Below, one piece after another: positions 26,401 through 34,501 of a stretch of 64,000 nt of DNA. A model generated the notes under the pieces. The model ran no database searches. It was not told the origin of the DNA and saw nothing but the letters and a program-made list of their open reading frames with translations. The stretch's first letter is position 1. Each line of letters opens with the position of its first letter. Source of the stretch: an uncultured Pseudobutyrivibrio sp. (lineage in GTDB: Bacteria; Bacillota; Clostridia; Lachnospirales; Lachnospiraceae); the NCBI GenBank assembly GCA_900546435.1, contig URCQ01000007.1, positions 1 to 64,000 of the forward strand. The letters run 5' to 3'. Both the position numbers and the translations under genes were made by a program.

Positions 26401-27335
26401 AATACATCCCCCATTTCATTGTAAATTGTAAGCATTCGTCTCCCATCTGCCTCTTTTTCCATCCAAAGCAGACGTAAAAACGCACATTCCGCCATCCACG
26501 GCTGCATACTTCTTTTCTCCCAGTATTCCGATACACTTCCTGCATGCATCGTTGCCAAAATACCAATGCCACAACGCATCGCATATGCAATATTCTGTAA
26601 ATCTTTTTCTCCACCGATTTCATCTAATGCTAACACCTGTGGTGCCATCGTACGGATTGCCTGCATGCTGGCAGCCTCTTTTTCGTATCCAGAATACACA
26701 TCAGTATGCATGCCGACATCATTTTGCGGTACGCCAAAATTTACTGCAGCCACCTCATATCGTTCATCCAAAAGTGCTATCCCGCGGCAATTAACGCGGT
26801 TTGATAACAAACGTAAGATATCGCGTAAGCATGTTGTTTTGCCCACCCCCGGTGCTGCTAAAATCAATGTATGTAAAAATCTTTCTTTTTCAAAAAGCCA
26901 TGGCACGACCCAATTTGCACACCCCTTTTTTTCATGCGGAATCCGGATAGAGAAAAACATCGGGTATTCCATAGCCAGATGTGTCCCTTCTGCCATGTAC
27001 TGCCCACAAACGCCGACGCGAATCCCCCCGGGCAGCGTAAGATATCCCTGCCGCAATTGCTTTGCATACGCATAGCGGGAATACTCACAAAGATATGTCA
27101 TCATCTCCTGCAAATCCTTTTCAAAAAGACGTATTCCTGCCTCTGCGCTCTCTGTTTTCCTACTATGAATGGGATCTACATAAAAATAATCTCCTGCGGT
27201 AATAAACTGCACCGGTTGTCCGATGCGAATGCGAATCTCCTCCAATTCTGCAACATCCCATGTTATTTTCTCCATTACCTGTCGTAGTTTCATCGGAAAT
27301 ATTTGTTTTAACTCGTCCATCTGTTTTTCAGCCAT
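26379..27335 (-). CDS. spoIIIAA: Stage III sporulation protein AA, secretion-type ATPase
   Basis: SpoIIIAA is a cytoplasmic ATPase related to secretion ATPases such as GspE and energises the mother-cell to forespore channel. The Walker A motif AAPGVGKTTCLRD is near residue 157, the Walker B-like LALDEIGG near 235 and the ERYEVAA segment between them. The 318-residue length fits. The annotated ATG has no clear ribosome site, and the predicted sigma-E-type promoter lies almost against it. A leaderless transcript or a start at Met6 (15 bases in) is therefore possible. It heads the eight-gene operon AA-AH, all present and mostly overlapping. Confidence 0.94.
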   Translation of the reverse strand: MAEKQMDELKQIFPMKLRQVMEKITWDVAELEEIRIRIGQPVQFITAGDYFYVDPIHSRKTESAEAGIRLFEKDLQEMMTYLCEYSRYAYAKQLRQGYLTLPGGIRVGVCGQYMAEGTHLAMEYPMFFSIRIPHEKKGCANWVVPWLFEKERFLHTLILAAPGVGKTTCLRDILRLLSNRVNCRGIALLDERYEVAAVNFGVPQNDVGMHTDVYSGYEKEAASMQAIRTMAPQVLALDEIGGEKDLQNIAYAMRCGIGILATMHAGSVSEYWEKRSMQPWMAECAFLRLLWMEKEADGRRMLTIYNEMGDVLCTKHLV

Positions 27336-27340
27336 AATCT

Positions 27341-27368
27341 AATATATGATGGTACAAGATTTTTATGA
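27341..27368 (-). promoter_or_regulatory. Possible sigma-E promoter of the spoIIIA operon
   Basis: On the minus strand TCATAAA is followed after 13 bases by CATATATT, close to the sigma-E pattern. The same -35 and -10 words, 14 bases apart, precede spoIVA in this window. The -10 ends five bases before the spoIIIAA ATG, which is very close. Confidence 0.5.
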
Positions 27369-27444
27369 TTACCAGATGCGGCATAATGTATTCAGAAGCA
27401 AAACGATAAAACATGCTCGATCTATTTTCCCACCGCCATGATAA

Positions 27445-27478
27445 TAAAAAAAGAGATGTGACCGTAATCACATCTCTT
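27445..27478 (-). terminator. Intrinsic terminator of rpsU
   Basis: An 11-bp perfect stem (AAGAGATGTGA) with a CCGTAA-type loop ends, on the minus strand, in seven T residues. It begins 18 bases after the rpsU stop. Confidence 0.88.
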
Positions 27479-27496
27479 ACTAAACGCAATTTAAAT

Positions 27497-27673
27497 TTAG
27501 TTATACTTACGTTTTCTAGCAGCTTCAGACTTCTTCTTACGCTTTACGCTTGGCTTTTCATAGTGCTCTCTCTTGCGGATCTCCTGCTGGATTCCTGCCT
27601 TAGCACAGTTGCGCTTGAATCTGCGTAATGCGCTATCTAAAGATTCGTTCTCTTTAACTGTTACACTTGACAT
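27497..27673 (-). CDS. rpsU: 30S ribosomal protein S21
   Basis: This 58-residue basic protein begins MSSVTVKENESLDSALRRF and continues with RNCAKAGIQQEIRKREHYEKP and a lysine/arginine-rich tail, which is the S21 pattern. S21 helps base-pairing between the 16S 3' end and the mRNA ribosome site. It is too short for many gene tracks. It has its own extended -10 promoter and terminator, so it is a single-gene unit, and GGAGG lies upstream of the start. Confidence 0.96.
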   Translation of the reverse strand: MSSVTVKENESLDSALRRFKRNCAKAGIQQEIRKREHYEKPSVKRKKKSEAARKRKYN

Positions 27674-27751
27674 AGTCTTACACCTAACCTCCCTCCAGTT
27701 GGGTATTGTGCATATTCAACTGTTTGGGTAAATATCTTTGCACAGTAAAAT

Positions 27752-27779
27752 ATTATAGCATAAAATCATGTTACGTCAA
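27752..27779 (-). promoter_or_regulatory. Strong extended -10 promoter of rpsU
   Basis: On the minus strand TTGACG, a 16-base spacer and a perfect TATAAT preceded by TGC form an extended -10 promoter, about 80 bases before rpsU. The long leader could allow control by leader structure, but no known element was recognised in it. Confidence 0.75.
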
Positions 27780-27847
27780 CTGTTTTCTTCATAAACTGTC
27801 AATTTCTTCAACATGAATTTACGAATTACACCGTTTTATCCACCATT

Positions 27848-30532
27848 TTAGGATAACTGTGCTGCTAATGCCTCTGCCACAGCTGCAATCGCATCCGGAA
27901 TACCAGCCGGATTCTTACCGCCAGCCTGTGCCATGTTTGGACGACCACCGCCGCCACCACCAACAAGTCCGGCAATGGATTTAATCAGGTTACCCGCATG
28001 CGCACCCGCTTTCATAGCCTCATCTGTAACCATAGCAACCAGATTTACTTTTCCATCTTTTGCAGATGCCAAAACAACAACGCCTTCTCCTAATTTATTC
28101 TTGAGGTCATCGCCAAGATCACGTAAACCATTCATATCCACGTCATCTACCGATGTTGCCAGAAGTTTCACACCAGATACTTCAACGACAGCGTCCATAA
28201 CATTACCGAGTGCACTCTGTGCTGCCTTTGCTTTGAGTGATTCATTCTCACTCTGCAATTCCTTCACTTCTGCCATCAGTTTTTCCAGACGTTCTACCAG
28301 ATTTGCAGGTGTTGCCTTTACTGTCTTAGCAGCCTTCTGCATCTCCTTTTCCACGTTCGCATAATAAGCAATCACATTTGTACCTGTCAAAGCTTCAATA
28401 CGTCTGACACCAGCAGCTACGCCATTTTCAGAAATAATCTTAAATGCCATAATATCGCCGGTATTTTCTACATGTGTACCACCACAGAATTCCTTAGAGA
28501 AGTCTCCCATGGAAACGACACGAACCTTTTCTCCATATTTCTCACCAAACAATGCCATTGCGCCTGTCTGCTTTGCTTCTTCCTGCGTCATCACTTGTGT
28601 TACAACCGGAATATGTTCTGCAATCTTTGCATTTACCATGTCTTCTACACGCTGCAATTCATCTGCCGTCATGGCTGAAAAATGCGTAAAGTCAAATCGT
28701 GTACGCTCTCCATCCTGGAAAGAACCGGACTGTGCCACATGATTACCAAGTACTTCCTGCAATGCTTTTTGCAGTAAATGTGTTGCGGAGTGATTGCGAC
28801 AGGTGTTCATACGATTGGTCTTATCTACAGACAATGTCACTTCCTGACCAACCGCAATCATGCCCTGCTCCATATGACCAATATGGCCATATCTTCCACC
28901 AACAAGCTTCACGGTATCATCTACAATAAACTTGCCACCATCTGTATAAATCACACCTTTATCTCCCTGCTGGCCACCCATGGTAGCATAAAAAGGTGTC
29001 ACATCGCATACAATCGTTCCATTCTCACCCTCAGCGATACCATTTGCAAGTTCAGACACAACCCTGCCCTCTGCATCTTCTTTTGCTGTTGCAAGAACGG
29101 TAACCTTACCTGTATCCTCTAACTTATCATAGCCGGTAAACTCGGATGTAATTGATAAATCTACATTTTCAAATACAGAAGCATCTGCACCCATATAATT
29201 GGTAACTTTACGTGCAGATCTTGCTTTCTGACGCTGTTCTTCCATGCAGGCATGGAATCCTTCTTCGTCGTAAGAGAAACCTTTTTCTTCGAGAATTTCC
29301 TGGGTCAGATCTACAGGGAATCCGTACGTATCGTATAATTTGAATGTATTTTCACCAGAAAGTTCTTTTGAACCAGCTGCAACCATCTCCTGTTCCATCT
29401 GGGCAAGAATAGCAAGTCCCTGGTCAATGGTCTTATTAAATTTCTCTTCTTCCTCTGTCAGAACCTTAAAGATAAAGTCTTTTCTTTCTTCTAATTCCGG
29501 ATAACCATCCTTACATTCTTCAATAACGGTATTGGAAAGATTAGCAAGGAAGGTATCCTTGATACCAAGCATTCGTCCATGACGTGCTGCACGACGAATC
29601 AGACGACGTAATACATAACCACGGCCTTCATTCGATGGCATAACACCATCTGACACCAAAAATGTAGAGGAACGGATATGGTCGGTAATCAGACGAATTG
29701 ATACATCATCCATCGCATCCACCTGATATGTCTTCCCACTCATCTCACAAATACGGTCACGAATTGCCTTCATGGTATCAATATCAAAAACAGAATCCAC
29801 ATCCTGCATAACAACTGCAAGACGTTCCAATCCCATACCTGTATCAATGTTCTTCTGCTCTAATTCACTATAACCGCCTTTGCCATCACCATAAAACTGG
29901 GTAAATACGTTGTTCCATACTTCCATGAAACGATCACACTCGCATCCCACTTTACAGTCCGGACTGCCACAGCCATATTTTTCACCACGATCATAATATA
30001 TCTCAGAACATGGTCCACAAGGTCCTGCGCCATGTTCCCAGAAGTTATCACATTCACCGGTCTCAGGATCACGGTAAAAACGGGTGATTCTATCTGCTGG
30101 AACACCAATCTTTTTATTCCAGATTTCAAAAGCCTCATCATCCTCTCCATAAATAGATGGGTAAAGACGATCTGGTTCCATACCAAGGACTTCCGTCAAA
30201 AACTCCCATGACCAGCTGATGGCTTCTTTCTTAAAATAATCTCCGAAAGAGAAATTTCCAAGCATTTCAAAAAATGTCAGATGACGTGCTGTCTTACCAA
30301 CATTTTCGATATCACCTGTACGAACACACTTCTGACAAGTCGTCACACGACGTCTTGGCGGAATCTCCTGCCCTGTAAAATAAGGCTTCAGTGGTGCCAT
30401 ACCGGCATTAATCAATAACAGACTGTTATCGTTATGTGGTACCAATGAAAAACTCTTCATTGCAAGATGACCCTTGCTCTCAAAGAATTCAAGGTACATT
30501 CTTCTTAATTCGTTTACTCCATACTTCTTCAA
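27848..30532 (-). CDS. alaS: Alanine--tRNA ligase
   Basis: AlaRS joins alanine to tRNA-Ala. The 894-residue chain has the class II catalytic domain (LRRMYLEFFESKGH, NAGMAPLKPYF, FEMLGNFSFGDYFK), a tRNA-recognition region, the editing domain with the zinc-binding HSATHLLQKAL and the CGGTHV motif, and a C-terminal DHH-associated region ending in a glycine-rich GGGGGRPNMAQAGG segment. All parts are in the usual order. A segment CGSPDCKVGCECDRF near residue 190 adds four cysteines, which could bind a metal. The gene follows a small membrane-protein gene by 18 bases and probably shares its promoter. Confidence 0.97.
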   Translation of the reverse strand: MKKYGVNELRRMYLEFFESKGHLAMKSFSLVPHNDNSLLLINAGMAPLKPYFTGQEIPPRRRVTTCQKCVRTGDIENVGKTARHLTFFEMLGNFSFGDYFKKEAISWSWEFLTEVLGMEPDRLYPSIYGEDDEAFEIWNKKIGVPADRITRFYRDPETGECDNFWEHGAGPCGPCSEIYYDRGEKYGCGSPDCKVGCECDRFMEVWNNVFTQFYGDGKGGYSELEQKNIDTGMGLERLAVVMQDVDSVFDIDTMKAIRDRICEMSGKTYQVDAMDDVSIRLITDHIRSSTFLVSDGVMPSNEGRGYVLRRLIRRAARHGRMLGIKDTFLANLSNTVIEECKDGYPELEERKDFIFKVLTEEEEKFNKTIDQGLAILAQMEQEMVAAGSKELSGENTFKLYDTYGFPVDLTQEILEEKGFSYDEEGFHACMEEQRQKARSARKVTNYMGADASVFENVDLSITSEFTGYDKLEDTGKVTVLATAKEDAEGRVVSELANGIAEGENGTIVCDVTPFYATMGGQQGDKGVIYTDGGKFIVDDTVKLVGGRYGHIGHMEQGMIAVGQEVTLSVDKTNRMNTCRNHSATHLLQKALQEVLGNHVAQSGSFQDGERTRFDFTHFSAMTADELQRVEDMVNAKIAEHIPVVTQVMTQEEAKQTGAMALFGEKYGEKVRVVSMGDFSKEFCGGTHVENTGDIMAFKIISENGVAAGVRRIEALTGTNVIAYYANVEKEMQKAAKTVKATPANLVERLEKLMAEVKELQSENESLKAKAAQSALGNVMDAVVEVSGVKLLATSVDDVDMNGLRDLGDDLKNKLGEGVVVLASAKDGKVNLVAMVTDEAMKAGAHAGNLIKSIAGLVGGGGGGRPNMAQAGGKNPAGIPDAIAAVAEALAAQLS

Positions 30533-30550
30533 CGTATCTTCCTCCGAAAT

Positions 30551-30715
30551 TTATTCTTGTGCAGTTGTATCCTCTGTTGCTGCTCCCTGCGCTTCATTTT
30601 TCGCATTCTTTTTCTTGGCTAATTTTATACCAAGCAGTGCTCCACATACCGCAATCACTACTAATATAACAAACAGTAACAGATACGATAAAAAACTACT
30701 TACGATCATATTCAT
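30551..30715 (-). CDS. 54-residue single-pass membrane protein
   Basis: A strong GGAGG ribosome site precedes an ATG that opens a 54-residue frame. A hydrophobic helix spans about residues 8-31 and contains CGALLGIKLAKKK, a glycine-bearing helix end followed by lysines. The rest is a short polar tail rich in A, E, Q and T. The topology is probably tail inside. It lies between a good promoter and alaS, 18 bases before alaS, so the two are co-transcribed. I do not recognise the family. The lysine stop after the helix resembles small YtxH-type proteins only in general style. Confidence 0.7.
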   Translation of the reverse strand: MNMIVSSFLSYLLLFVILVVIAVCGALLGIKLAKKKNAKNEAQGAATEDTTAQE

Positions 30716-30750
30716 ATGCCTCCTTGTGACATAGTATTTGTAACATTACT

Positions 30751-30779
30751 ATTATATAGAAATCATCTATGCTTTTCAA
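30751..30779 (-). promoter_or_regulatory. Sigma-A promoter of the small membrane protein-alaS unit
   Basis: TTGAAA, 17 bases, then a perfect TATAAT on the minus strand, about 35 bases before the small ORF. There is no room for a T-box leader before it. Confidence 0.75.
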
Positions 30780-30841
30780 GACACCTCATTGATAATTTCC
30801 AACGACTTCCATACGCTGACTGCAAATTTTCTGCCATAAAA

Positions 30842-31357
30842 TCAAAATGGCAATCGAAGTTGGCTTGCATCTTCCGTTTCTAAAAGAACATCATCCTGTA
30901 AATACGCTTCCGGCTGGTCTGCTGCACTTGTAGCAAGCACATCGCAACGCTCATTTTCCGGATGTCCGTCATGTCCCTTTACCCAGACAAATTCCACCTG
31001 ATGTGGTGCTTTTGCTGCGAGAAGCGCTTTCCATAAATCTACATTTTTTACCGGTTTTTTATCGGATTTTACCCAATTCTTTTTCAACCAGTTATCCACC
31101 CAATGCTGGTTAAACGCATCGACAACATATTTGGAATCAGAATAAATCGTCACCTGACATGGTTTGTTTAATTCCTGTAAAGCACGGATAACTCCTAAAA
31201 GTTCCATCCGGTTATTGGTCGTCTTCTTATAGCCGCATGACAATTCTTTTTCATGTAGATTACCTGCCTGGTCACGCACCTGTAAAATTGCGCCATACCC
31301 TCCTGGTCCATCTGGGTTTCCTCTTGCAGCGCCATCTGTAAATATGGTTACATGCAT
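30842..31357 (-). CDS. rnhA: Ribonuclease HI
   Basis: RNase HI cuts the RNA strand of RNA-DNA hybrids. The catalytic carboxylates are visible in FTDGAARGNP (D8), the NNRMEL glutamate, YSDSKYVV and GHDGHPENERCD, the standard D-E-D-D set. The 171-residue chain carries about 20 residues beyond the usual end (LLETEDASQLRLPF). That tail ends in QLRLPF, which resembles a beta-clamp-binding motif (QLxLF), so it may tether the enzyme to DnaN. It is the last of a four-gene row. Confidence 0.93.
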   Translation of the reverse strand: MHVTIFTDGAARGNPDGPGGYGAILQVRDQAGNLHEKELSCGYKKTTNNRMELLGVIRALQELNKPCQVTIYSDSKYVVDAFNQHWVDNWLKKNWVKSDKKPVKNVDLWKALLAAKAPHQVEFVWVKGHDGHPENERCDVLATSAADQPEAYLQDDVLLETEDASQLRLPF

Positions 31358-31368
31358 TTTCTTCTCTC

Positions 31369-32121
31369 CTAATCCAAATCAAAAATTATATTTTCGCGAT
31401 CTATCGAAACCACTTTCTGTGCAAGTCCCACCAATTCTGGTCTGCGTTTAAAACGTTCGATCAAATCATACTGTTTCCACAGATGCATTGGAAATACCAC
31501 GTCTACATCTATGTTTTTGAGAAAGTATTCCATCCCAAGATAATACGCATCTCCCAGGCGTGGATCTAAAACAACAAAGGCAACATCTATATGGCGATTT
31601 TTTATACGATGCAATTCGCGTTTATACGCATCCCCATATGTTTTCGTATAAAGTTCTGCTTCCATGCCGGAATTCCACCAATGCAAATCGCCAGCATGAT
31701 AAATCGTCTGTCCTTCCACCGAAACCAGATATGCCACGCCTGCATCGGTGGAACGCAGTGTCTCAACGATGAGATCATCGATTTCATATTTTTCGATTAC
31801 CGATACAAACTGTATTTCCTTTTTGATTGCCGGGTCAATCCCATGACGCATCAGGTACGCCCGCCCCAATCGAATATCCTTTGAAAAAATATAATTTATC
31901 TTTGGATACTTTTCTTTCCAGTGCAATACCTCCAATGAAAAATGATCTTTATGGCTATGACTTGCAAAAACATAAATGTGTTTATTTGCATCCAGTTCCG
32001 GCATTTTTCCTTCGAAATGTACTGTTTCCACTGCCTCCTTTGGAAAATAGTCAAAAACCAGAATATGATGATCCAATTCCACCACAAAGCACGAATGCCA
32101 TACATAAGTAACACGTAACAT
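31369..32121 (-). CDS. Metallo-beta-lactamase-fold hydrolase
   Basis: The motif ASHSHKDHFS near residue 52 is the HxHxDH metal site of the metallo-beta-lactamase fold. Later histidines in IYHAGDLHWW and VFPMHLWKQYD complete the likely metal ligands. At 250 residues it resembles the small UPF0173-like/UlaG-like branch. Substrate is unknown. It lies 11 bases upstream of rnhA and 14 bases downstream of the amidohydrolase, so it belongs to the nucleoside-salvage row by position, which is only a weak hint of function. Confidence 0.8.
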   Translation of the reverse strand: MLRVTYVWHSCFVVELDHHILVFDYFPKEAVETVHFEGKMPELDANKHIYVFASHSHKDHFSLEVLHWKEKYPKINYIFSKDIRLGRAYLMRHGIDPAIKKEIQFVSVIEKYEIDDLIVETLRSTDAGVAYLVSVEGQTIYHAGDLHWWNSGMEAELYTKTYGDAYKRELHRIKNRHIDVAFVVLDPRLGDAYYLGMEYFLKNIDVDVVFPMHLWKQYDLIERFKRRPELVGLAQKVVSIDRENIIFDLD

Positions 32122-32135
32122 AATTTTTCCTCTTT

Positions 32136-33434
32136 TTATTTCATGCGACCAATAATCGCATTTGCCTTCGCATAAATTTCCTTCGGGTCAAATCCAATGA
32201 AAAATTGTCCATTTTCATATAAAATCTGTCCATTTACCATCGTCATAGCAACATTCTGCTTACTTCCACTGTAGACGATATTTTTTACCAGATGATTCTC
32301 CGGCTGCATATTTGGCTGCATCAGATCTATCATAATAAGATCGGCTTTCTTACCAACAGCAAGCTGATCACAATCATCGAGTCCCATGCACTTTGCCCCG
32401 GCCGTCGTTGCCATGTAGAGTACTTCCTCTGCCGGAACACATGCCGCATCTTTTTCCTTTACTTTTGCAAGCGCTGTTGTAAGGAACATCTCACGGAACA
32501 TATCCAGACAGTTGTTACTTGCCGGTCCATCTGTTCCAATCGCAAGCGCAATGCCTTCGTCCAAGTAACGCTGAATTGGTGCAATACCACTGGCAAGTTT
32601 AAGATTGGAAGCCGGATTGGTTACCGCTGTCAATCCCTTATCACGGAAGATTTCAAAATCCTGATCCTCCATATAAATACAGTGATATCCACCACCACCA
32701 TATTGATACATACCAAGTGCATCCGTTAAGGCTGTCGGTGTTTTGCCCCAACGTTCTTTACACTCCTTCACTTCCAGTGCGGTTTCTGCATTATGTAAAA
32801 AAACAGGTGATTTTACTTTTTGTGCCAGTGCTGCCACACCCTCCATGAGTTCCATAGAAGTTGTATACTCCGCATGAAATCCAAGGATAAACGATGTCAA
32901 ATCACTCATCTCATTTACCCGATGATAATCTTCTTCCAATTGTCCCAGACTGCTGGCAAAATTATTCAATCCGGATGTCTGCACCGTACGAAATCCGCAA
33001 TCAATAGATGCCTGTGCATTTTTCTCCGGGAAAAAATACATATCAAAGTTGGCCGTAATCCCACTTGTCAGATATTCCATAATTCCCAAGATATTAAGCC
33101 AGTATACATCATCTTCTGTCAACTGCCCTTCTCTTGGAAAAATCGCCTCATTTAACCATCTCTGCAAAGGCAGATCATCTGCATACGAACGTAAAAATGT
33201 CATAGCTGTATGCGTATGGGCATTCTTAAACCCTGGCATCAACAAATTTCCATGCACATCAATTTCACGTTCCCAGATAACAATCTCATCTTCTGTAAAT
33301 ACATTGGCCACATCTTTGCCCTCTCCTATGTAGCAAATGCGGTCTCCTTTTACCCAAAGTTCTCCCTCTTGCATTGTAAATGTATGCCCTTCTCCCGGCA
33401 AAAGCATTTTAGCATTGTAAAAACGAATATTCAT
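32136..33434 (-). CDS. Amidohydrolase, MTA/SAH deaminase type
   Basis: The metal-dependent deaminase pattern is complete: NAHTHTAM (HxH) near residue 70, FHAEYT, FLHNAE with the H-x-x-E pair, the CI-type YHCIYM histidine and IGTDGPASNNCLDMF with the metal-binding aspartate. This arrangement is typical of 5-methylthioadenosine/S-adenosylhomocysteine deaminases and related 5'-deoxyadenosine deaminases. The product inosine-type nucleoside could be split by the purine nucleoside phosphorylase encoded just upstream. Length 432 residues fits. Chlorohydrolase-like or guanine-deaminase-like specificity cannot be ruled out. Confidence 0.85.
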   Translation of the reverse strand: MNIRFYNAKMLLPGEGHTFTMQEGELWVKGDRICYIGEGKDVANVFTEDEIVIWEREIDVHGNLLMPGFKNAHTHTAMTFLRSYADDLPLQRWLNEAIFPREGQLTEDDVYWLNILGIMEYLTSGITANFDMYFFPEKNAQASIDCGFRTVQTSGLNNFASSLGQLEEDYHRVNEMSDLTSFILGFHAEYTTSMELMEGVAALAQKVKSPVFLHNAETALEVKECKERWGKTPTALTDALGMYQYGGGGYHCIYMEDQDFEIFRDKGLTAVTNPASNLKLASGIAPIQRYLDEGIALAIGTDGPASNNCLDMFREMFLTTALAKVKEKDAACVPAEEVLYMATTAGAKCMGLDDCDQLAVGKKADLIMIDLMQPNMQPENHLVKNIVYSGSKQNVAMTMVNGQILYENGQFFIGFDPKEIYAKANAIIGRMK

Positions 33435-33504
33435 CCCCCCAAAACTTCCTTTCTCTTTTTCCAGTCACTGATGCCATTCCCCAATAGCATCACGTGATCA
33501 ACAA

Positions 33505-34350
33505 TCATTCTTTCTTTGCAAGCATCGCATGGATCTTTGTGATACTTTTTGTTACTAATGCGCTGAAATCTCTTTCTACCATTTTGCCCGCTTCTATAAC
33601 TTCTTCCTCTGTCAACGGATGTGGTGAGATACCTGCCGCCAGATTGGATATGCAGGAGATTCCAACAATCTTCATTCCCATATGATTGGCCGCCACTGCC
33701 TCACAAGCCGTACTCATGCCAACCGCATCAGCGCCCATCCCTCTACACATTGCAATTTCTTCTGGCGATTCATAGTTCGGTCCCGGCATCTGGATATATA
33801 TCCCTTCTTTGATTGGCAAATCTAATTCACATGCCGCCTTCCGAATCACCTGCTGTAAATCCTCATCATAAATATGACTCATATCCGGAAATCTGCTTCC
33901 CAGTTCTGTGATATTTGCTCCACGAAGCGGTGATGGTACAAGCGTCGCAATCTGTCCAGTAATCATCATCAGATCGCCCGCACAAAATCCACGCTTAATG
34001 CCACCTGCAGCATTGGTAAGAAACAAAACTTTTGCTCCCATCATCTTCATCAAACGGATTGGTAAGACCACATCTGTCATCTCATAGCCTTCATAATAAT
34101 GCACACGCCCCTGCATAGCTACCACTGGTGTATCTTCTACATAGCCAAAGACAAACTGCCCTACATGCCCTGGTGCTGTCGATACTGGAAACCCATCGAT
34201 CTCTCCATATGGAATTGTTGCCATAACCTTCATTTGACCGGCATAATTCCCCAGACCTGAGCCAAGCACAAGTGCCACTTCCGGTGTAAAAGGAATACGC
34301 TCGCGAATGCTTTCAAAGCATGCACAAAGTTTTTCATATACTGGATTCAT
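33505..34350 (-). CDS. punA: Purine nucleoside phosphorylase
   Basis: The enzyme splits inosine and guanosine with phosphate to the base and ribose 1-phosphate. Family markers are LVLGSGLGNYAG near residue 25, a GRVHYYEGY segment, TNAAGGIKRGFCAGDLM, MPGPNYESPEEI and MSTACEAVAANHMG, typical of the trimeric class I PNP. The frame continues 72 bases upstream, but GGAGG sits before the chosen ATG, giving 281 residues. It heads the unit punA, deaminase, MBL-fold protein, rnhA, with a promoter just upstream, suggesting purine nucleoside salvage. Confidence 0.94.
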   Translation of the reverse strand: MNPVYEKLCACFESIRERIPFTPEVALVLGSGLGNYAGQMKVMATIPYGEIDGFPVSTAPGHVGQFVFGYVEDTPVVAMQGRVHYYEGYEMTDVVLPIRLMKMMGAKVLFLTNAAGGIKRGFCAGDLMMITGQIATLVPSPLRGANITELGSRFPDMSHIYDEDLQQVIRKAACELDLPIKEGIYIQMPGPNYESPEEIAMCRGMGADAVGMSTACEAVAANHMGMKIVGISCISNLAAGISPHPLTEEEVIEAGKMVERDFSALVTKSITKIHAMLAKKE

Positions 34351-34390
34351 ACCTTTCCTCCACTTCATACGTTCTTCAAATTTAACATTA

Positions 34391-34419
34391 AGTCTAACAT
34401 AAGCAGGCTCCTTTATCAA
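34391..34419 (-). promoter_or_regulatory. Sigma-A promoter of the punA unit
   Basis: TTGATA and TAGACT, 17 bases apart on the minus strand, lie about 40 bases before punA. Confidence 0.5.
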
Positions 34420-34440
34420 CAAGTGAGGTACGCACGATAA

Positions 34441-34468
34441 AAGGAGCCGAGCTTATGCTCGACTCCTT
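34441..34468 (-). terminator. Hairpin terminator of the DUF5692-like gene
   Basis: Twelve-base arms (AAGGAGCCGAGC and its partner, one C/A mismatch) enclose a TTAT loop. On the minus strand a short T run follows. It lies about 30 bases after the stop of the membrane-protein gene. Confidence 0.6.
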
Positions 34469-34501
34469 AAAACTCAATTCAATTCGATGAACGAAAGCAA
34501 A

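Noticed and set aside
27674..27847. Ribosomal-protein leader riboregulator in front of rpsU
   Set aside because: The leader after the promoter is about 80 bases, and I could not fold a known element in it.
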